Positions 16,441-23,820 of a DNA stretch of 46,102 bases are shown in pieces; the stretch's first letter is position 1, and every line of letters begins with the position of its first letter. The notes under the pieces were generated by a model. That model was given only the letters and a program-made list of their open reading frames with translations. It did no database searches and was not told where the DNA came from. The position numbers and the translations under genes were made by a program. The stretch comes from JANXYW01 sp964458665. GTDB lineage: Bacteria > Chloroflexota > Dehalococcoidia > DSTF01 > JACRBR01. Location of the stretch: the NCBI GenBank assembly GCA_964458665.1, contig CAYWOO010000128.1:1-46102 (forward strand), given 5' to 3'.

Positions 16441-17349
16441 CTACGGCTCCGGCTTCCCGGCGTCCGGGAAGAACAGCGCTTCGCCCGCCTTATCCTTTCC
16501 GAACTCCGCGATCACCTTCTGGATGTCCGAGCGCACGATCCACGCCGCGAACGCTCGCGCCGCCACGACACTCACGTTCGGGTGCTTCGCGGGATTGACA
16601 ACAATCACGTGGTAGACGTTGAGCAGCGCCTTGTCGCCCTGAAACAGGATTGCCAGGTCCAGGTTCGCCTTCTGCGCCAGGTACGTCGCGCGATCGCTGA
16701 TCGTGTACGCGTCCTTCTGGTTCGCGATCTGCAACGTCGCGCCCATCCCCTGTCCCGACTCCGAATACCACGCCTGCCCCTTCGGCGTCACCGTGATCGC
16801 TTTCCAAAGCTTCAGCTCCAGCGCATTGGTGCCGGAGGCGTCGCCGCGGCTGATGAACGCGGCCTGTTTCGTTGAGATCGCCGTCATCGCATCGTTCGGC
16901 AGCGTTGCCGCCTTCACAGCTGCCGGGTCGTCCTTCGGCCCGACGATGATGAAGTCGTTGTGCATCACCAGCGTCCGCTCGATGCCATCGCCCGCGTCCA
17001 CCATCTTCTTCTCGGCGTCCGGCGAATGCACGAGCACCACGTCCGCGTCGCCACGCGACGCTTGTTCGATCGCCTGGCCCGAACCGACGGCCACGGTCTT
17101 CACCGTGTACCCCGTCTCCTTCTCGAACATCGGCACCAGCACGTCCAGCAGCCCGCTGTCCTGCGTGCTTGTCGTTGTCGCCAGGATGAGATTGCCGCTC
17201 GCCTTGGTCGGCGCGGGCGACGCGGCTGCTGCCGGCGAGGTGGCCCCGGACGTCGGCGTCTTACGGCTCTTGCTATCGCTGCTGCACGCCTCCGCGAACA
17301 TCGCGGCCACCAGCGCCAGCACGAACACGAAAGACCCACGACGAAACAT
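16441..17349 (-). CDS. tupA: Tungstate-binding lipoprotein
   Basis: A 302-residue solute-binding protein. A signal peptide ends in a lipobox-like FAEACSS, followed by an Ala/Pro/Ser/Thr linker. The mature domain begins with LILATTTSTQDSGLLD, the TTTS motif that contacts tungstate in TupA proteins, and later SRGDASGTNALE. These motifs separate TupA from ModA/WtpA, making tungstate the likely ligand. The ATG at 17349 gives the best signal peptide (MFRRGSFVFVLALV). It is first in the tupABC order, preceded by a foldable leader and a ModE-like regulator. Confidence 0.93.
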   Translation of the reverse strand: MFRRGSFVFVLALVAAMFAEACSSDSKSRKTPTSGATSPAAAASPAPTKASGNLILATTTSTQDSGLLDVLVPMFEKETGYTVKTVAVGSGQAIEQASRGDADVVLVHSPDAEKKMVDAGDGIERTLVMHNDFIIVGPKDDPAAVKAATLPNDAMTAISTKQAAFISRGDASGTNALELKLWKAITVTPKGQAWYSESGQGMGATLQIANQKDAYTISDRATYLAQKANLDLAILFQGDKALLNVYHVIVVNPAKHPNVSVVAARAFAAWIVRSDIQKVIAEFGKDKAGEALFFPDAGKPEP

Positions 17350-17402
17350 AAGCCTGCTCCTCGCTACGGACGGATATGTCCGGCGGAGCATAGCGCCAAG
17401 CG

Positions 17403-17489
17403 GTCACCTGCGGTAGGGGGGGGGCGCCACGGGATGCGACGTCGTCCCAGCAGCCCCAAGCGGCTGTGCGTGGCGCGACGGTGAGTGAC
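17403..17489 (-). promoter_or_regulatory. Foldable leader upstream of tupA (candidate Mo/W-responsive RNA)
   Basis: Between the ModE-like gene and tupA, nested complementary arms are visible: GTCAC (17403-17407) with GTGAC (17485-17489); GCGCCAC (17424-17430) with GTGGCGC (17470-17476). Within those lie two hairpins, GGGA/TCCC (17431-17434 / 17445-17448) and CAGCC/GGCTG (17451-17455 / 17462-17466). This closed multi-branch shape suits a riboswitch, and Moco RNAs control Mo/W genes elsewhere, but I could not match the known Moco consensus. A terminator or repeat remains possible. Confidence 0.35.
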
Positions 17490-17549
17490 ACAGCGTTCCG
17501 CAGCTATGAGTGTGGAGGAAGCGGATGCTCGTGTTGTGGGTGGCGACGC

Positions 17550-17888
17550 CTACGCATCCGCCTCGAACGATTGCGCAAAGTCACGCAGCAGATCGTGCTC
17601 CGCCGCCGCGCGGAATCGCTCGAAGCGCTCGATCATCCGGCGACCCTCGGCGGTCAGCCGCGATCCGCCGCCGCCGGCGCCGCCGACTGCCGTATCGACC
17701 AGCTTCACGCCAAGGTTCTGCTCGATCTCTTTCAGCTTGCCCCACGCGCGGCGATACGAAAGCCCCATTGCCACCGCCGCGTCCGAGAGCGACCCGGTCT
17801 CGTCGATCAGGCGCAGTAGGCGCACCCGATAGCCGCTGAGCGCCAGCTTGCCGTCTTTCTCCAGCCAGACTTTTGATCGGGGTTCCAC
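17550..17888 (-). CDS. ModE-like winged-helix transcriptional regulator
   Basis: A 112-residue LysR/ModE-type DNA-binding domain: RSKVWLEKDGKLALSGYRVRLLRLIDETGSLSDAAVAMGLSYRRAWGKLKEIEQNLG, then a Gly-rich wing (VGGAGGGGSRLT) and a helical tail. It lacks the C-terminal molybdate-binding (Mop) domains of E. coli ModE, as many short ModE proteins do. Located directly upstream of tupABC on the same strand, it most likely represses the transporter. The start is uncertain: the GTG at 17888 (VEPRSKVW) fits the family; the GTG at 17909 or an upstream ATG that would run into the inverted repeat are less likely. Confidence 0.85.
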   Translation of the reverse strand: MEPRSKVWLEKDGKLALSGYRVRLLRLIDETGSLSDAAVAMGLSYRRAWGKLKEIEQNLGVKLVDTAVGGAGGGGSRLTAEGRRMIERFERFRAAAEHDLLRDFAQSFEADA

Positions 17889-17952
17889 AGCCCATCGTAC
17901 CGTCGTCACGCGCAGGATCACAGATGCCGCGTAGTGGTTGCGAACAAACAGC

Positions 17953-18017
17953 AACCCGCCGAAGGGGGCGGCGGGGAGCGTCCCTGCTTCGGACGCCACC
18001 TTACCCTTCGGCGGGTT
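17953..18017. repeat. Long inverted repeat with internal hairpin
   Basis: AACCCGCCGAAGGG (17953-17966) and CCCTTCGGCGGGTT (18004-18017) are perfectly complementary. Within the 37-base interior GCGTCC (17978-17983) pairs with GGACGC (17991-17996). It lies just upstream of the ModE-like gene. Confidence 0.85.
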
Positions 18018-18105
18018 ACTTCGTCGAAGGCGATACTAAGGCACGAATGCGCGTTTGTGTGGGGATGTTATGTGTAATCCGCGTCCCGCGAACCGTCCGC
18101 GCGAA

Positions 18106-18267
18106 TTAAGCAGCTTTGAGACTGCTCGGCTGCGTGTCGGCCTCCGTCGCCACCGTCCCGGTCGTCGCCGTCTCGTCGATCGACGAGAGGCTGCGGTTCC
18201 AGAACTGGTGCAACAAATATGCGCTGGATGCGACCACCAGGGTGCCGAGTGCGACGAAGAACTGCAT
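18106..18267 (-). CDS. Small single-pass membrane protein, uncharacterised
   Basis: A predicted 53-residue protein starting MQFFVALGTLVVASSAYLLH. Residues 2-20 form one hydrophobic span, followed by a short polar Ser/Thr-rich tail ending SSLKAA. An AGAAGGG-like ribosome binding site lies about eight bases before the ATG. It is downstream of the lysine-rich gene and separated from it by two hairpins. I do not recognise the family. The evidence is the clear TM segment and ribosome binding site only. Confidence 0.5.
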   Translation of the reverse strand: MQFFVALGTLVVASSAYLLHQFWNRSLSSIDETATTGTVATEADTQPSSLKAA

Positions 18268-18290
18268 GACGCCCTTCTGGTTGCCGTTGG

Positions 18291-18326
18291 TGTGGCCTGG
18301 ACTTGAACGGCCAAGCCCAGGCCACA
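18291..18326. repeat. 15-bp stem hairpin upstream of the small membrane protein
   Basis: TGTGGCCTGGACTTG (18291-18305) and CAAGCCCAGGCCACA (18312-18326) pair with one mismatch, which becomes a G-U pair in minus-strand RNA. The loop is six bases. It lies 24 bp before the 18267 start codon. Confidence 0.7.
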
Positions 18327-18358
18327 AAGTCGTCCGCCTGTCGGTTTCGGAGGCGTGC

Positions 18359-18386
18359 GGGTGGCGGCCGGGGACTGCCGCCACCC
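18359..18386 (-). terminator. Hairpin after the lysine-rich protein gene
   Basis: GGGTGGCGGC (18359-18368) and GCCGCCACCC (18377-18386) are perfectly complementary with an eight-base loop, seven bases beyond the stop codon. There is no T-run, so this would be a non-canonical terminator or mRNA 3'-end stabiliser. Confidence 0.5.
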
Positions 18387-18393
18387 GGCAAAC

Positions 18394-18666
18394 CTACTTC
18401 TTCTTCGCCGCCGGCTTCTTGGCCGCGGTCTTCTTCTTCGCGGCCGGCTTCCGGGACTTTGCGGCCGCAGCCTTCATGGGCTTCTTCTTTGCGACTGGCT
18501 TCTTCTTCGCGGCCGGCTTCTTCTTCGCTGCCGGCTTCTTTGCCGCAGCCTTCTTGGCCGCTGGCTTCTTCTTGGCTGCCGGCTTCTTCTTCGCTGCCGG
18601 CTTCTTCGCCGCAGCCTTCTTGGCCGCTGGCTTCTTCTTGGCCGCCGGCTTCTTCGCTACAGCCAT
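18394..18666 (-). CDS. Histone H1-like lysine/alanine-rich protein
   Basis: A 90-residue protein made almost entirely of AAKK, PAAKKK and KKP repeats (MAVAKKPAAKKK ...). Such tails bind DNA nonspecifically, as in histone H1-like HctA/Hc1 proteins and the C-terminal arms of some HU proteins. Here there is no HU domain; the tail stands alone. The ATG at 18666 has GGAGGCAGGG upstream. It lies 43 bp after nrdJ on the same strand and may be cotranscribed. Tandem codons (GCC GCC AAG AAG) make it prone to repeat-length change. Confidence 0.8.
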   Translation of the reverse strand: MAVAKKPAAKKKPAAKKAAAKKPAAKKKPAAKKKPAAKKAAAKKPAAKKKPAAKKKPVAKKKPMKAAAAKSRKPAAKKKTAAKKPAAKKK

Positions 18667-18709
18667 TGTTCCCTGCCTCCTGTCTTCCTTGACTCTTGTG
18701 CTCCCACCG

Positions 18710-21493
18710 TTAGGAGCAGCCACTCGTGCTGCCGCAGTTTTCACAGCGATAACACGTCCCCGACCTGATCATGATCCAGCCGCAGCTGGCGCACGCGGGC
18801 GCGTCCGCGTGCCCGTTCGCACGCGGGGCCTTGTACACAAGCGGCACCACGTCGGACGCGCTTCCCTGCGCGTGTCCGTTGGTGCTGCCGTTGCTACCGG
18901 CGGCCGCGGCCGTTCCTCCGAGCGGTAGCGGGTACTGCCCCGCCGCAAGCGCGGCTTTGATCTCCGGCGTCATGACGCCGACCTCATACGCCTCTTCCGG
19001 CGACATGTATCGGCTCGCCAGCCACCGGAAGACGTAGTCGATGATCGATTGCGCAACCGGGATGTCCCGGTTCTCTGTGCGGCCCATCGGCTCGAACCGC
19101 ATGTGGCTGAAGTTGCGCACGAGGTCCTGCACGGGTACGCCGTACTGCAATGCGTACGACACCGCGCGACCGAACGCCTCCATCAGCCCGCTCACCGTCG
19201 AGCCCTGCTTCGCCATCGAGAGAAAGATCTCGCCAGGCGTCCCGTCGTCGTAGAGACCGACCGTGATGTACCCGTCGTGCCCTTCGATGCAGAACTTGTG
19301 CGTGACCGAACTGCGGGTGTCGCTCATCTTGCGGCGGATTGGCCGCTGCTCTTCCGGCGCGTCCGCGGCGGCTGCCTTACCGCTCGATGTCGAGAGCGGC
19401 TGTACCGTCTTCGAGCCGTCCCGGTAGATGGCGATAGCTTTGATCCCGTGCCGCCACGCCTCGACGTAGGTGCTGGCGACATCCTCGATCGTTGCCTCGT
19501 TAGGGAGGTTCACGGTCTTGGAAATCGCTCCCGAGATGAAGGGCTGGGCGGCGCCCATCATCTTGATGTGGCCCATGTGATGGATCGAGCGCTCGCCGTG
19601 CTCGGCGCGGAACGCGCAGTCGAACACCGCCAGGTGTTCCGGCCGCAGCGCGGGCGCGCCTTCGATGGTGCCGGTGTCGTCGATGTGGCGGATGATCGCT
19701 TCGATCTCCGCAGGCGCGTAGCCCAGGCGCTTCAACGCCCGCGGCACCGTCTGGTTGACGATCTTCATCATGCCGCCGCCGACGAGCTTTTTGTATTTCA
19801 CCAGCGCGATGTCTGGCTCAACACCCGTCGTGTCGCAATCCATCATGAACGCGATCGTCCCTGTTGGTGCGAGCACGGTTGCCTGCGCGTTTCGATATCC
19901 AAACTTCTGTCCCAACTCCAACGCATCATCCCATGCACGTTGCGCCGCGTCGATCATGTGCGACGGCGCAAGTGCTGCATCTATTGTACGCGATGCGTCA
20001 CGGTGTTTCGCAATGACCCGCAACATCGGCTCGCGATTTTCGTGAAATGCGTCGAACGGCCCGACGCGCTGCGCGATCGCCGCCGACGTTGCGTACGCGT
20101 GTCCCGTCATCAGCGCGGTGATCGCGCCGGCGTATGCGCGGCCTTCGTCCGAGTCGTACGGAAGTCCCAGCGACATCAACAGCGCGCCGAGGTTCGCGTA
20201 CCCCAAGCCCAACTGCCGCATCGCCCGCGTGTTCGCTTCGATCTTCGTCGTCGGATAGCTGGAGTTCCCGACGATGATCTCCTGTGCCCAGATCGAAACC
20301 GTCACCGCGCGCCGGAACATCTCGACATCGAACGTCCCGTCCTCGTCGACGAACTTCATCAGGTTCAGCGATGCGAGATTGCACGCCGAGTTATCGATGT
20401 GCATGTACTCAGAGCACGGGTTGCTGGCGTTGATCCGCGCCGTGTTCGCGCAGGTGTGCCAGTTGTTCACGGTTGTGTCGTACTGCATGCCCGGGTCGCC
20501 GCATTCCCACGCCGCCGCCGCCATCCGCTGCAGCAGGTCGCGCGCGTTCACGCTGCGTACCGTCTCGCCGCCCACGGTCGACTTCAGGTGCCATTCCCGT
20601 CCATCGACTACCGCCTCCATAAAGGCGTCCGTCACACGGATTGAGTTGTTGGCGTTCTGGAACTGGATCGAGGACCAGGCATCGCCGTTCAGCGACATGT
20701 CCCAACCGGCCTGCCCCAGCGCGAAGGCCTTACGCTCCTCGTTGACCTTGCAGTCGATGAACTCCTCGATATCGGCGTGGTCGGCGTTGAGCACGACCAT
20801 CTTGGCCGCGCGCCGCGTCTTCCCGCCTGACTTGATGGAGCCGGCGATGCTGTCGGCGCCCCGCATGAAGCTAATCGGGCCCGAAGCCTGCCCTCCGGCC
20901 GAGAGCTGTTCCTTGCTGGAGCGGATGGGCGACAGGTTGATTCCCGACCCGGAGCCGCCCTTGAAGATCATCCCTTCGGTCTTGCACCAGTCCAGGATCG
21001 ATTCCATCGTGTCGTCCACCGACAGGATGAAGCAGGCCGAACACTGCGGCTTGTCTTCGACGCCGACGTTGAACCACACCGGGCTGTTGAACGCCAACTG
21101 CTGGTTCAGCAGCAGGTGCGTCAGCTCGTCGCGAAACGTCTGCGCCTCGGCCGCGTCGTTGAAGTAGTTGTCCTTGATGCCCCAGTCCGTGATCGTTCCC
21201 GCGACGCGGCCGATCAATTGGCGCACGCTGCTCTCGCGGCGGTCGCTGCCCAGCGGCCCGCGGAAGTACTTCGACACCACCACGTTCGTCGCCGTCTGCG
21301 ACCAGGTCGCCGGGATCTCCACGTCCTTCTGCTCGAAGAACGCGTTGCCGCTCTCGTCGGCGATGACGGCTGTCCGGCGCTCCCACTCCAGTGCGTCGTA
21401 GGGGTCGTTGCCGCTGCGCGTGAAGAAGCGCTCGACACTGAAGGCAGTGCTCGTAAGTGTGCGTCGTACGTCTGGTTCGGCCTGGAGCACCAT
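18710..21493 (-). CDS. nrdJ: Adenosylcobalamin-dependent (class II) ribonucleotide reductase
   Basis: A 927-residue NrdJ that makes deoxyribonucleotides using coenzyme B12, so it works with or without oxygen. Recognisable blocks are NSPVWFNVG, QCSACFILSVDDTMESI (substrate-cleft Cys), FKGGSGSGINLSPIR, NPCSEYMHIDNSACNLASLNL with the catalytic Cys, APTGTIAFMMDCDTTGVEP and FISGAISKTVNLP. The C-terminus carries a zinc-ribbon-like redox tail (CASCGWIMIRSGTCYRCENC). The ATG at 21493 (MVLQAEPDVRRTL) has AGGGAA upstream. It closes a same-strand run that begins with its likely repressor nrdR. Confidence 0.97.
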   Translation of the reverse strand: MVLQAEPDVRRTLTSTAFSVERFFTRSGNDPYDALEWERRTAVIADESGNAFFEQKDVEIPATWSQTATNVVVSKYFRGPLGSDRRESSVRQLIGRVAGTITDWGIKDNYFNDAAEAQTFRDELTHLLLNQQLAFNSPVWFNVGVEDKPQCSACFILSVDDTMESILDWCKTEGMIFKGGSGSGINLSPIRSSKEQLSAGGQASGPISFMRGADSIAGSIKSGGKTRRAAKMVVLNADHADIEEFIDCKVNEERKAFALGQAGWDMSLNGDAWSSIQFQNANNSIRVTDAFMEAVVDGREWHLKSTVGGETVRSVNARDLLQRMAAAAWECGDPGMQYDTTVNNWHTCANTARINASNPCSEYMHIDNSACNLASLNLMKFVDEDGTFDVEMFRRAVTVSIWAQEIIVGNSSYPTTKIEANTRAMRQLGLGYANLGALLMSLGLPYDSDEGRAYAGAITALMTGHAYATSAAIAQRVGPFDAFHENREPMLRVIAKHRDASRTIDAALAPSHMIDAAQRAWDDALELGQKFGYRNAQATVLAPTGTIAFMMDCDTTGVEPDIALVKYKKLVGGGMMKIVNQTVPRALKRLGYAPAEIEAIIRHIDDTGTIEGAPALRPEHLAVFDCAFRAEHGERSIHHMGHIKMMGAAQPFISGAISKTVNLPNEATIEDVASTYVEAWRHGIKAIAIYRDGSKTVQPLSTSSGKAAAADAPEEQRPIRRKMSDTRSSVTHKFCIEGHDGYITVGLYDDGTPGEIFLSMAKQGSTVSGLMEAFGRAVSYALQYGVPVQDLVRNFSHMRFEPMGRTENRDIPVAQSIIDYVFRWLASRYMSPEEAYEVGVMTPEIKAALAAGQYPLPLGGTAAAAGSNGSTNGHAQGSASDVVPLVYKAPRANGHADAPACASCGWIMIRSGTCYRCENCGSTSGCS

Positions 21494-21516
21494 GATCGCG
21501 GATTCCCTTCCTTGGT

Positions 21517-21786
21517 CTAGCCTGCCTGTGATCGCATGTCGATAGTTGTGCCGGCGAGCCTCGCGACTGCGCGCCAACTGGTGATGTTCGCCTGGTACGC
21601 GGGCAGCGTGTTCAGCGCGGCGCCCGTCGTGCGCGCGAACTCCCGTAACTGGTGCATGTGCGCATCGGCCCGCGCCTGTACGTCGTCGATGCTGCTGTTG
21701 TGGACCGCGCAGAGGAACGCAAACGCGCTCGCGCTGATCTCAGCGACAGCCTGATCGAGAACCGGGTCCGTCGCAACAGCTCTCAT
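21517..21786 (-). CDS. Uncharacterised 89-residue protein upstream of nrdJ
   Basis: Starts MRAVATDPVLDQAVAEISASAF and ends GTTIDMRSQAG; mostly helical with a few His/Cys and no TM or signal. AGAGGTGG precedes the ATG at 21786. It ends 23 bp before the nrdJ start, consistent with one transcript. I do not recognise the family. The good ribosome binding site and tight spacing argue that it is real. Confidence 0.6.
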   Translation of the reverse strand: MRAVATDPVLDQAVAEISASAFAFLCAVHNSSIDDVQARADAHMHQLREFARTTGAALNTLPAYQANITSWRAVARLAGTTIDMRSQAG

Positions 21787-21882
21787 TCCACCTCTCGAAG
21801 CGCTAAGCCCACTGCTCCGCATAACAAATCGACGCCGGCCCCAGGCCGCTCTCCGCGACCCCGTACGGCGTCGCTCCAAACC

Positions 21883-22173
21883 TTAATTCCGGGCCGCGAG
21901 CGCGACCCCTGCCTGATACTCCTGCCAGCCGCGCGTCAGCTCGCGCGCGATGACTTCCGGTTTCAGCACCGCAAGGCCGGCCGGCGAACGCCCCGCACGC
22001 AGCGTCGAGAGCAGCATCTCGAACCGCGCTTCATCCATGCCTTCGCGCAGACAGCTCGTCAGCAGCGCGATGCCATCCTCGATCGCGCGCCGGTCGCCGC
22101 CGTCTGGCAGCAGGGCGAGACGCCGCCGGAACCCGGTTACGACTTCATCCATGAAGTGGTCCACACCTGGCAA
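21883..22173 (-). CDS. Uncharacterised 96-residue protein in the nrdR-nrdJ run
   Basis: Helical soluble protein with FRRRLALLPDGGDRRAIEDG, then LREGMDEARFEMLLSTLRAG, and the C-terminus RELTRGWQEYQAGVALAARN. GGAGGCAGGGA precedes a TTG at 22173; the in-frame ATG at 22152 is an alternative. No family recognised. It has the leucine/arginine pattern of a small helical bundle. Confidence 0.6.
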   Translation of the reverse strand: MPGVDHFMDEVVTGFRRRLALLPDGGDRRAIEDGIALLTSCLREGMDEARFEMLLSTLRAGRSPAGLAVLKPEVIARELTRGWQEYQAGVALAARN

Positions 22174-22235
22174 TCCCTGCCTCCGTCACACCCGCCCCGT
22201 CTCGGGTGTTGCTGCCTGGTTCTGCGCAAGCGCGA

Positions 22236-22391
22236 CTATCGCTTGCCGCCGCTCTTTCCGCCCTTGGAAGCTGTCTGCGAAAGCGCGCTCGCTGCAGCTG
22301 CCTTCTCGACTCTCGTCGAGCTGGGGTTCGCAAGTACCTTGCCCGCCGCGCTTGCGGCCTTCGGTCCCGTTTGTCGCGTGTTCTTCGTCAT
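22236..22391 (-). CDS. Small Lys/Ala/Ser-rich protein (51 residues)
   Basis: Predicted sequence begins MTKNTRQTGPKAASAAGKVL, continues ANPSSTRVEKAAAASALSQT and ends GGKSGGKR. The pattern P-K-x-A-S/T-x-A-x-K-V-L-x-[ND]-P-x-S-[ST] ... SAAASALSQ recurs in small proteins of many unrelated bacteria and their plasmids; I recall the pattern but know no function. AGGAGA lies about ten bases before the ATG at 22391. It is in line with the same-strand genes on either side. Confidence 0.75.
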   Translation of the reverse strand: MTKNTRQTGPKAASAAGKVLANPSSTRVEKAAAASALSQTASKGGKSGGKR

Positions 22392-22419
22392 GTCTGCTAC
22401 TTCTCCTGTTGCTGCCTGC

Positions 22420-22809
22420 TCAACGCCCGCCCTCGGGCCGCACCTTGCTGTCTACGAGCCGCAATCGCGGCTCCGACACCGCGTCTGGTTCCGGCGCTGC
22501 CTCTTGTGAGCCGACGGGCTCGCTGTACCCCGCCGCCATGTGCTCCGGTACGCTCTCGATGATCCGCAGCCGGTACACCGATACCCGCTGCTCGGTCGGT
22601 CCCTGCAGCTTGAACGTCAGGTGCTTGTCGCTGATCGCGTACATCGTCCCGTCGCCCAGTTCGAGCCTCAACTCGCCCCGCTCGCGCTCCAGCATGTGCA
22701 TCTCCCACGACGGCCACATCGTCACTTCTCCGCGCTCGCGGTTGACCTCGCACGGACCGTTCGCGATGAACTCGCCGGCTGCGTTCAAAAGCTTGCCTTC
22801 GATGCGCAC
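22420..22809 (-). CDS. Uncharacterised 129-residue protein
   Basis: GTG start at 22809 with AAGGAGAG five bases upstream, a strong ribosome binding site that decides the start. The N-terminal 75 residues (VRIEGKLLNAAGEFIANGPC, VTMWPSWEMHMLERERGELR, TMYAISDKHLTFKLQGPTEQ) look like a small beta-rich domain; the C-terminal 40 residues are Glu/Pro-rich and probably disordered. It begins 11 bp after the stop of the Cys-rich gene. Family not recognised. Confidence 0.7.
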   Translation of the reverse strand: MRIEGKLLNAAGEFIANGPCEVNRERGEVTMWPSWEMHMLERERGELRLELGDGTMYAISDKHLTFKLQGPTEQRVSVYRLRIIESVPEHMAAGYSEPVGSQEAAPEPDAVSEPRLRLVDSKVRPEGGR

Positions 22810-22820
22810 GATGCTCTCCT

Positions 22821-23096
22821 TCAGCCGCTCACGCTGGCGACAAAGTCGCTGGGGATCCGCACGATTGGCCGCCACTCCTCGTCGGGCGCGTTCCGTACCC
22901 ACGCGGTCTCGCAGTCGCACGCCTGCCGGTTCGGCATGTTGATCAGCTTCAGGCAGTGGATTACCGAACGCACTTCCATGCCCTCCGGCGCGGCGCCATC
23001 GACGCCTTTCGCACTCCAGAACGCCTGCGCCTCTTCGGCGGAGGCGGCGCGGTTGTAGGCTTCCGATTTGCAAACGGCGCAACCCAACGTGTCCAT
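22821..23096 (-). CDS. Uncharacterised Cys-containing 91-residue protein
   Basis: Starts MDTLGCAVCKSEAYNR with a CxxC pair, and later has HCLKLINMPNRQACDCETAW with three further Cys. A metal-binding role is possible but not shown. GTGAGGAG lies just upstream of the ATG at 23096. It lies 25 bp after nrdR and 11 bp before the next gene, so it is clearly part of the nrdR transcript. Family not recognised. Confidence 0.7.
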   Translation of the reverse strand: MDTLGCAVCKSEAYNRAASAEEAQAFWSAKGVDGAAPEGMEVRSVIHCLKLINMPNRQACDCETAWVRNAPDEEWRPIVRIPSDFVASVSG

Positions 23097-23121
23097 GACG
23101 CTCCTCACCTCCACACAGCTG

Positions 23122-23763
23122 CTATCGGGCCTTGCGTCTCTTCGACTGCTCCCGCGGTGCGGCTACCTTGTCCGCGAGCGGGACAGGAGTCTGCACCGGC
23201 CGCACCGGGCGGCGGGTACGGGTTCGTACATTCGGTGCGGCCGGGCGCAGCCGAAGAGAAGGGGGAGAGAACTCGGGGTCCATGAACGGCAGCTGGGCTT
23301 CCGCTGGCCGCACGCCGGACGCCATCGATTCGAGCTCCTCCTGAAACGCTGCCAGGTCGGCGAACTGCCGGTACACACTGGCGAAACGCACGTACGCAAT
23401 CGGGTCGAGCGTGTGGAGCCGCTCCATCACCAGCTCGCCGATCGTGGTCGACGGGATCTCCGGGACGTTCGTTTGGTACAGCGCCGACTCGATGTCCGCC
23501 GCCAGCGCTTCGACAGCGCCCACCGGCAGCGGCCGCTTCTCGCAGGCCTTTCGCAGCCCGCCCAACAGCTTCTCGCGCGAGAACTCCTCGCGACGCCCGT
23601 CCTTCTTCGCCACGTACAGCGCAACCGACTGCACGCGCTCGTGCGTCGTGAAGCGACTCGCGCAGTCTGGATTCAGGCACTCGCGGCGGCGCCGGATCGT
23701 GTCGTCGACATCGCGCGAGTCGACCACCTTCGAATCGTGATAGCCGCAGAACGGACAGCGCAT
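23122..23763 (-). CDS. nrdR: Transcriptional repressor NrdR with extended C-terminus
   Basis: NrdR senses ATP/dATP and represses ribonucleotide reductase genes. Residues 1-46 form the zinc ribbon (C3-P-F-C6 ... C29-L-N-P-D-C34) with the RRRREC arginine run that binds DNA. Residues 50-140 form the ATP-cone (VAKKDGRREEFSREKLLGGL, IGELVMERLHTLDPIAYVRF, ASVYRQFADL). The usual length is 150-160; here 213, because a 60-residue Pro/Arg-rich tail follows (RTRTRRPVRPVQTPVPLADK). The tail may add DNA or protein contacts. Its promoter region carries two palindromes resembling NrdR boxes. Confidence 0.96.
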   Translation of the reverse strand: MRCPFCGYHDSKVVDSRDVDDTIRRRRECLNPDCASRFTTHERVQSVALYVAKKDGRREEFSREKLLGGLRKACEKRPLPVGAVEALAADIESALYQTNVPEIPSTTIGELVMERLHTLDPIAYVRFASVYRQFADLAAFQEELESMASGVRPAEAQLPFMDPEFSPPSLRLRPAAPNVRTRTRRPVRPVQTPVPLADKVAAPREQSKRRKAR

Positions 23764-23820
23764 CGGCGGGGTGTGCCCTTCCCTGCCACCGGGACGCCAT
23801 CGTCATAGGCGGCAAGAGCG

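Noticed and set aside
17953..18017. T-box-like leader (AAGGTGGCGTCC on the minus strand)
   Set aside because: Only a loose resemblance to the T-box bulge; no specifier loop, and the downstream gene is a ModE-like regulator rather than an amino acid or tRNA ligase gene.
18285..18340. Possible tRNA end (GTTCAAGTCC on the minus strand)
   Set aside because: The bases flanking the supposed T-loop do not form a T-stem; the sequence is explained by a 15-bp hairpin, and no anticodon or D arm was found.
18116..18928. Open frame on the plus strand rich in FFFAAGF repeats
   Set aside because: It is the complement of the lysine-rich protein and the nrdJ end; the hydrophobic repeats are an antisense artefact of AAK codons.
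19049..20644. 531-codon plus-strand frame inside nrdJ
   Set aside because: Antisense shadow of nrdJ, Arg/His-rich with no motif.
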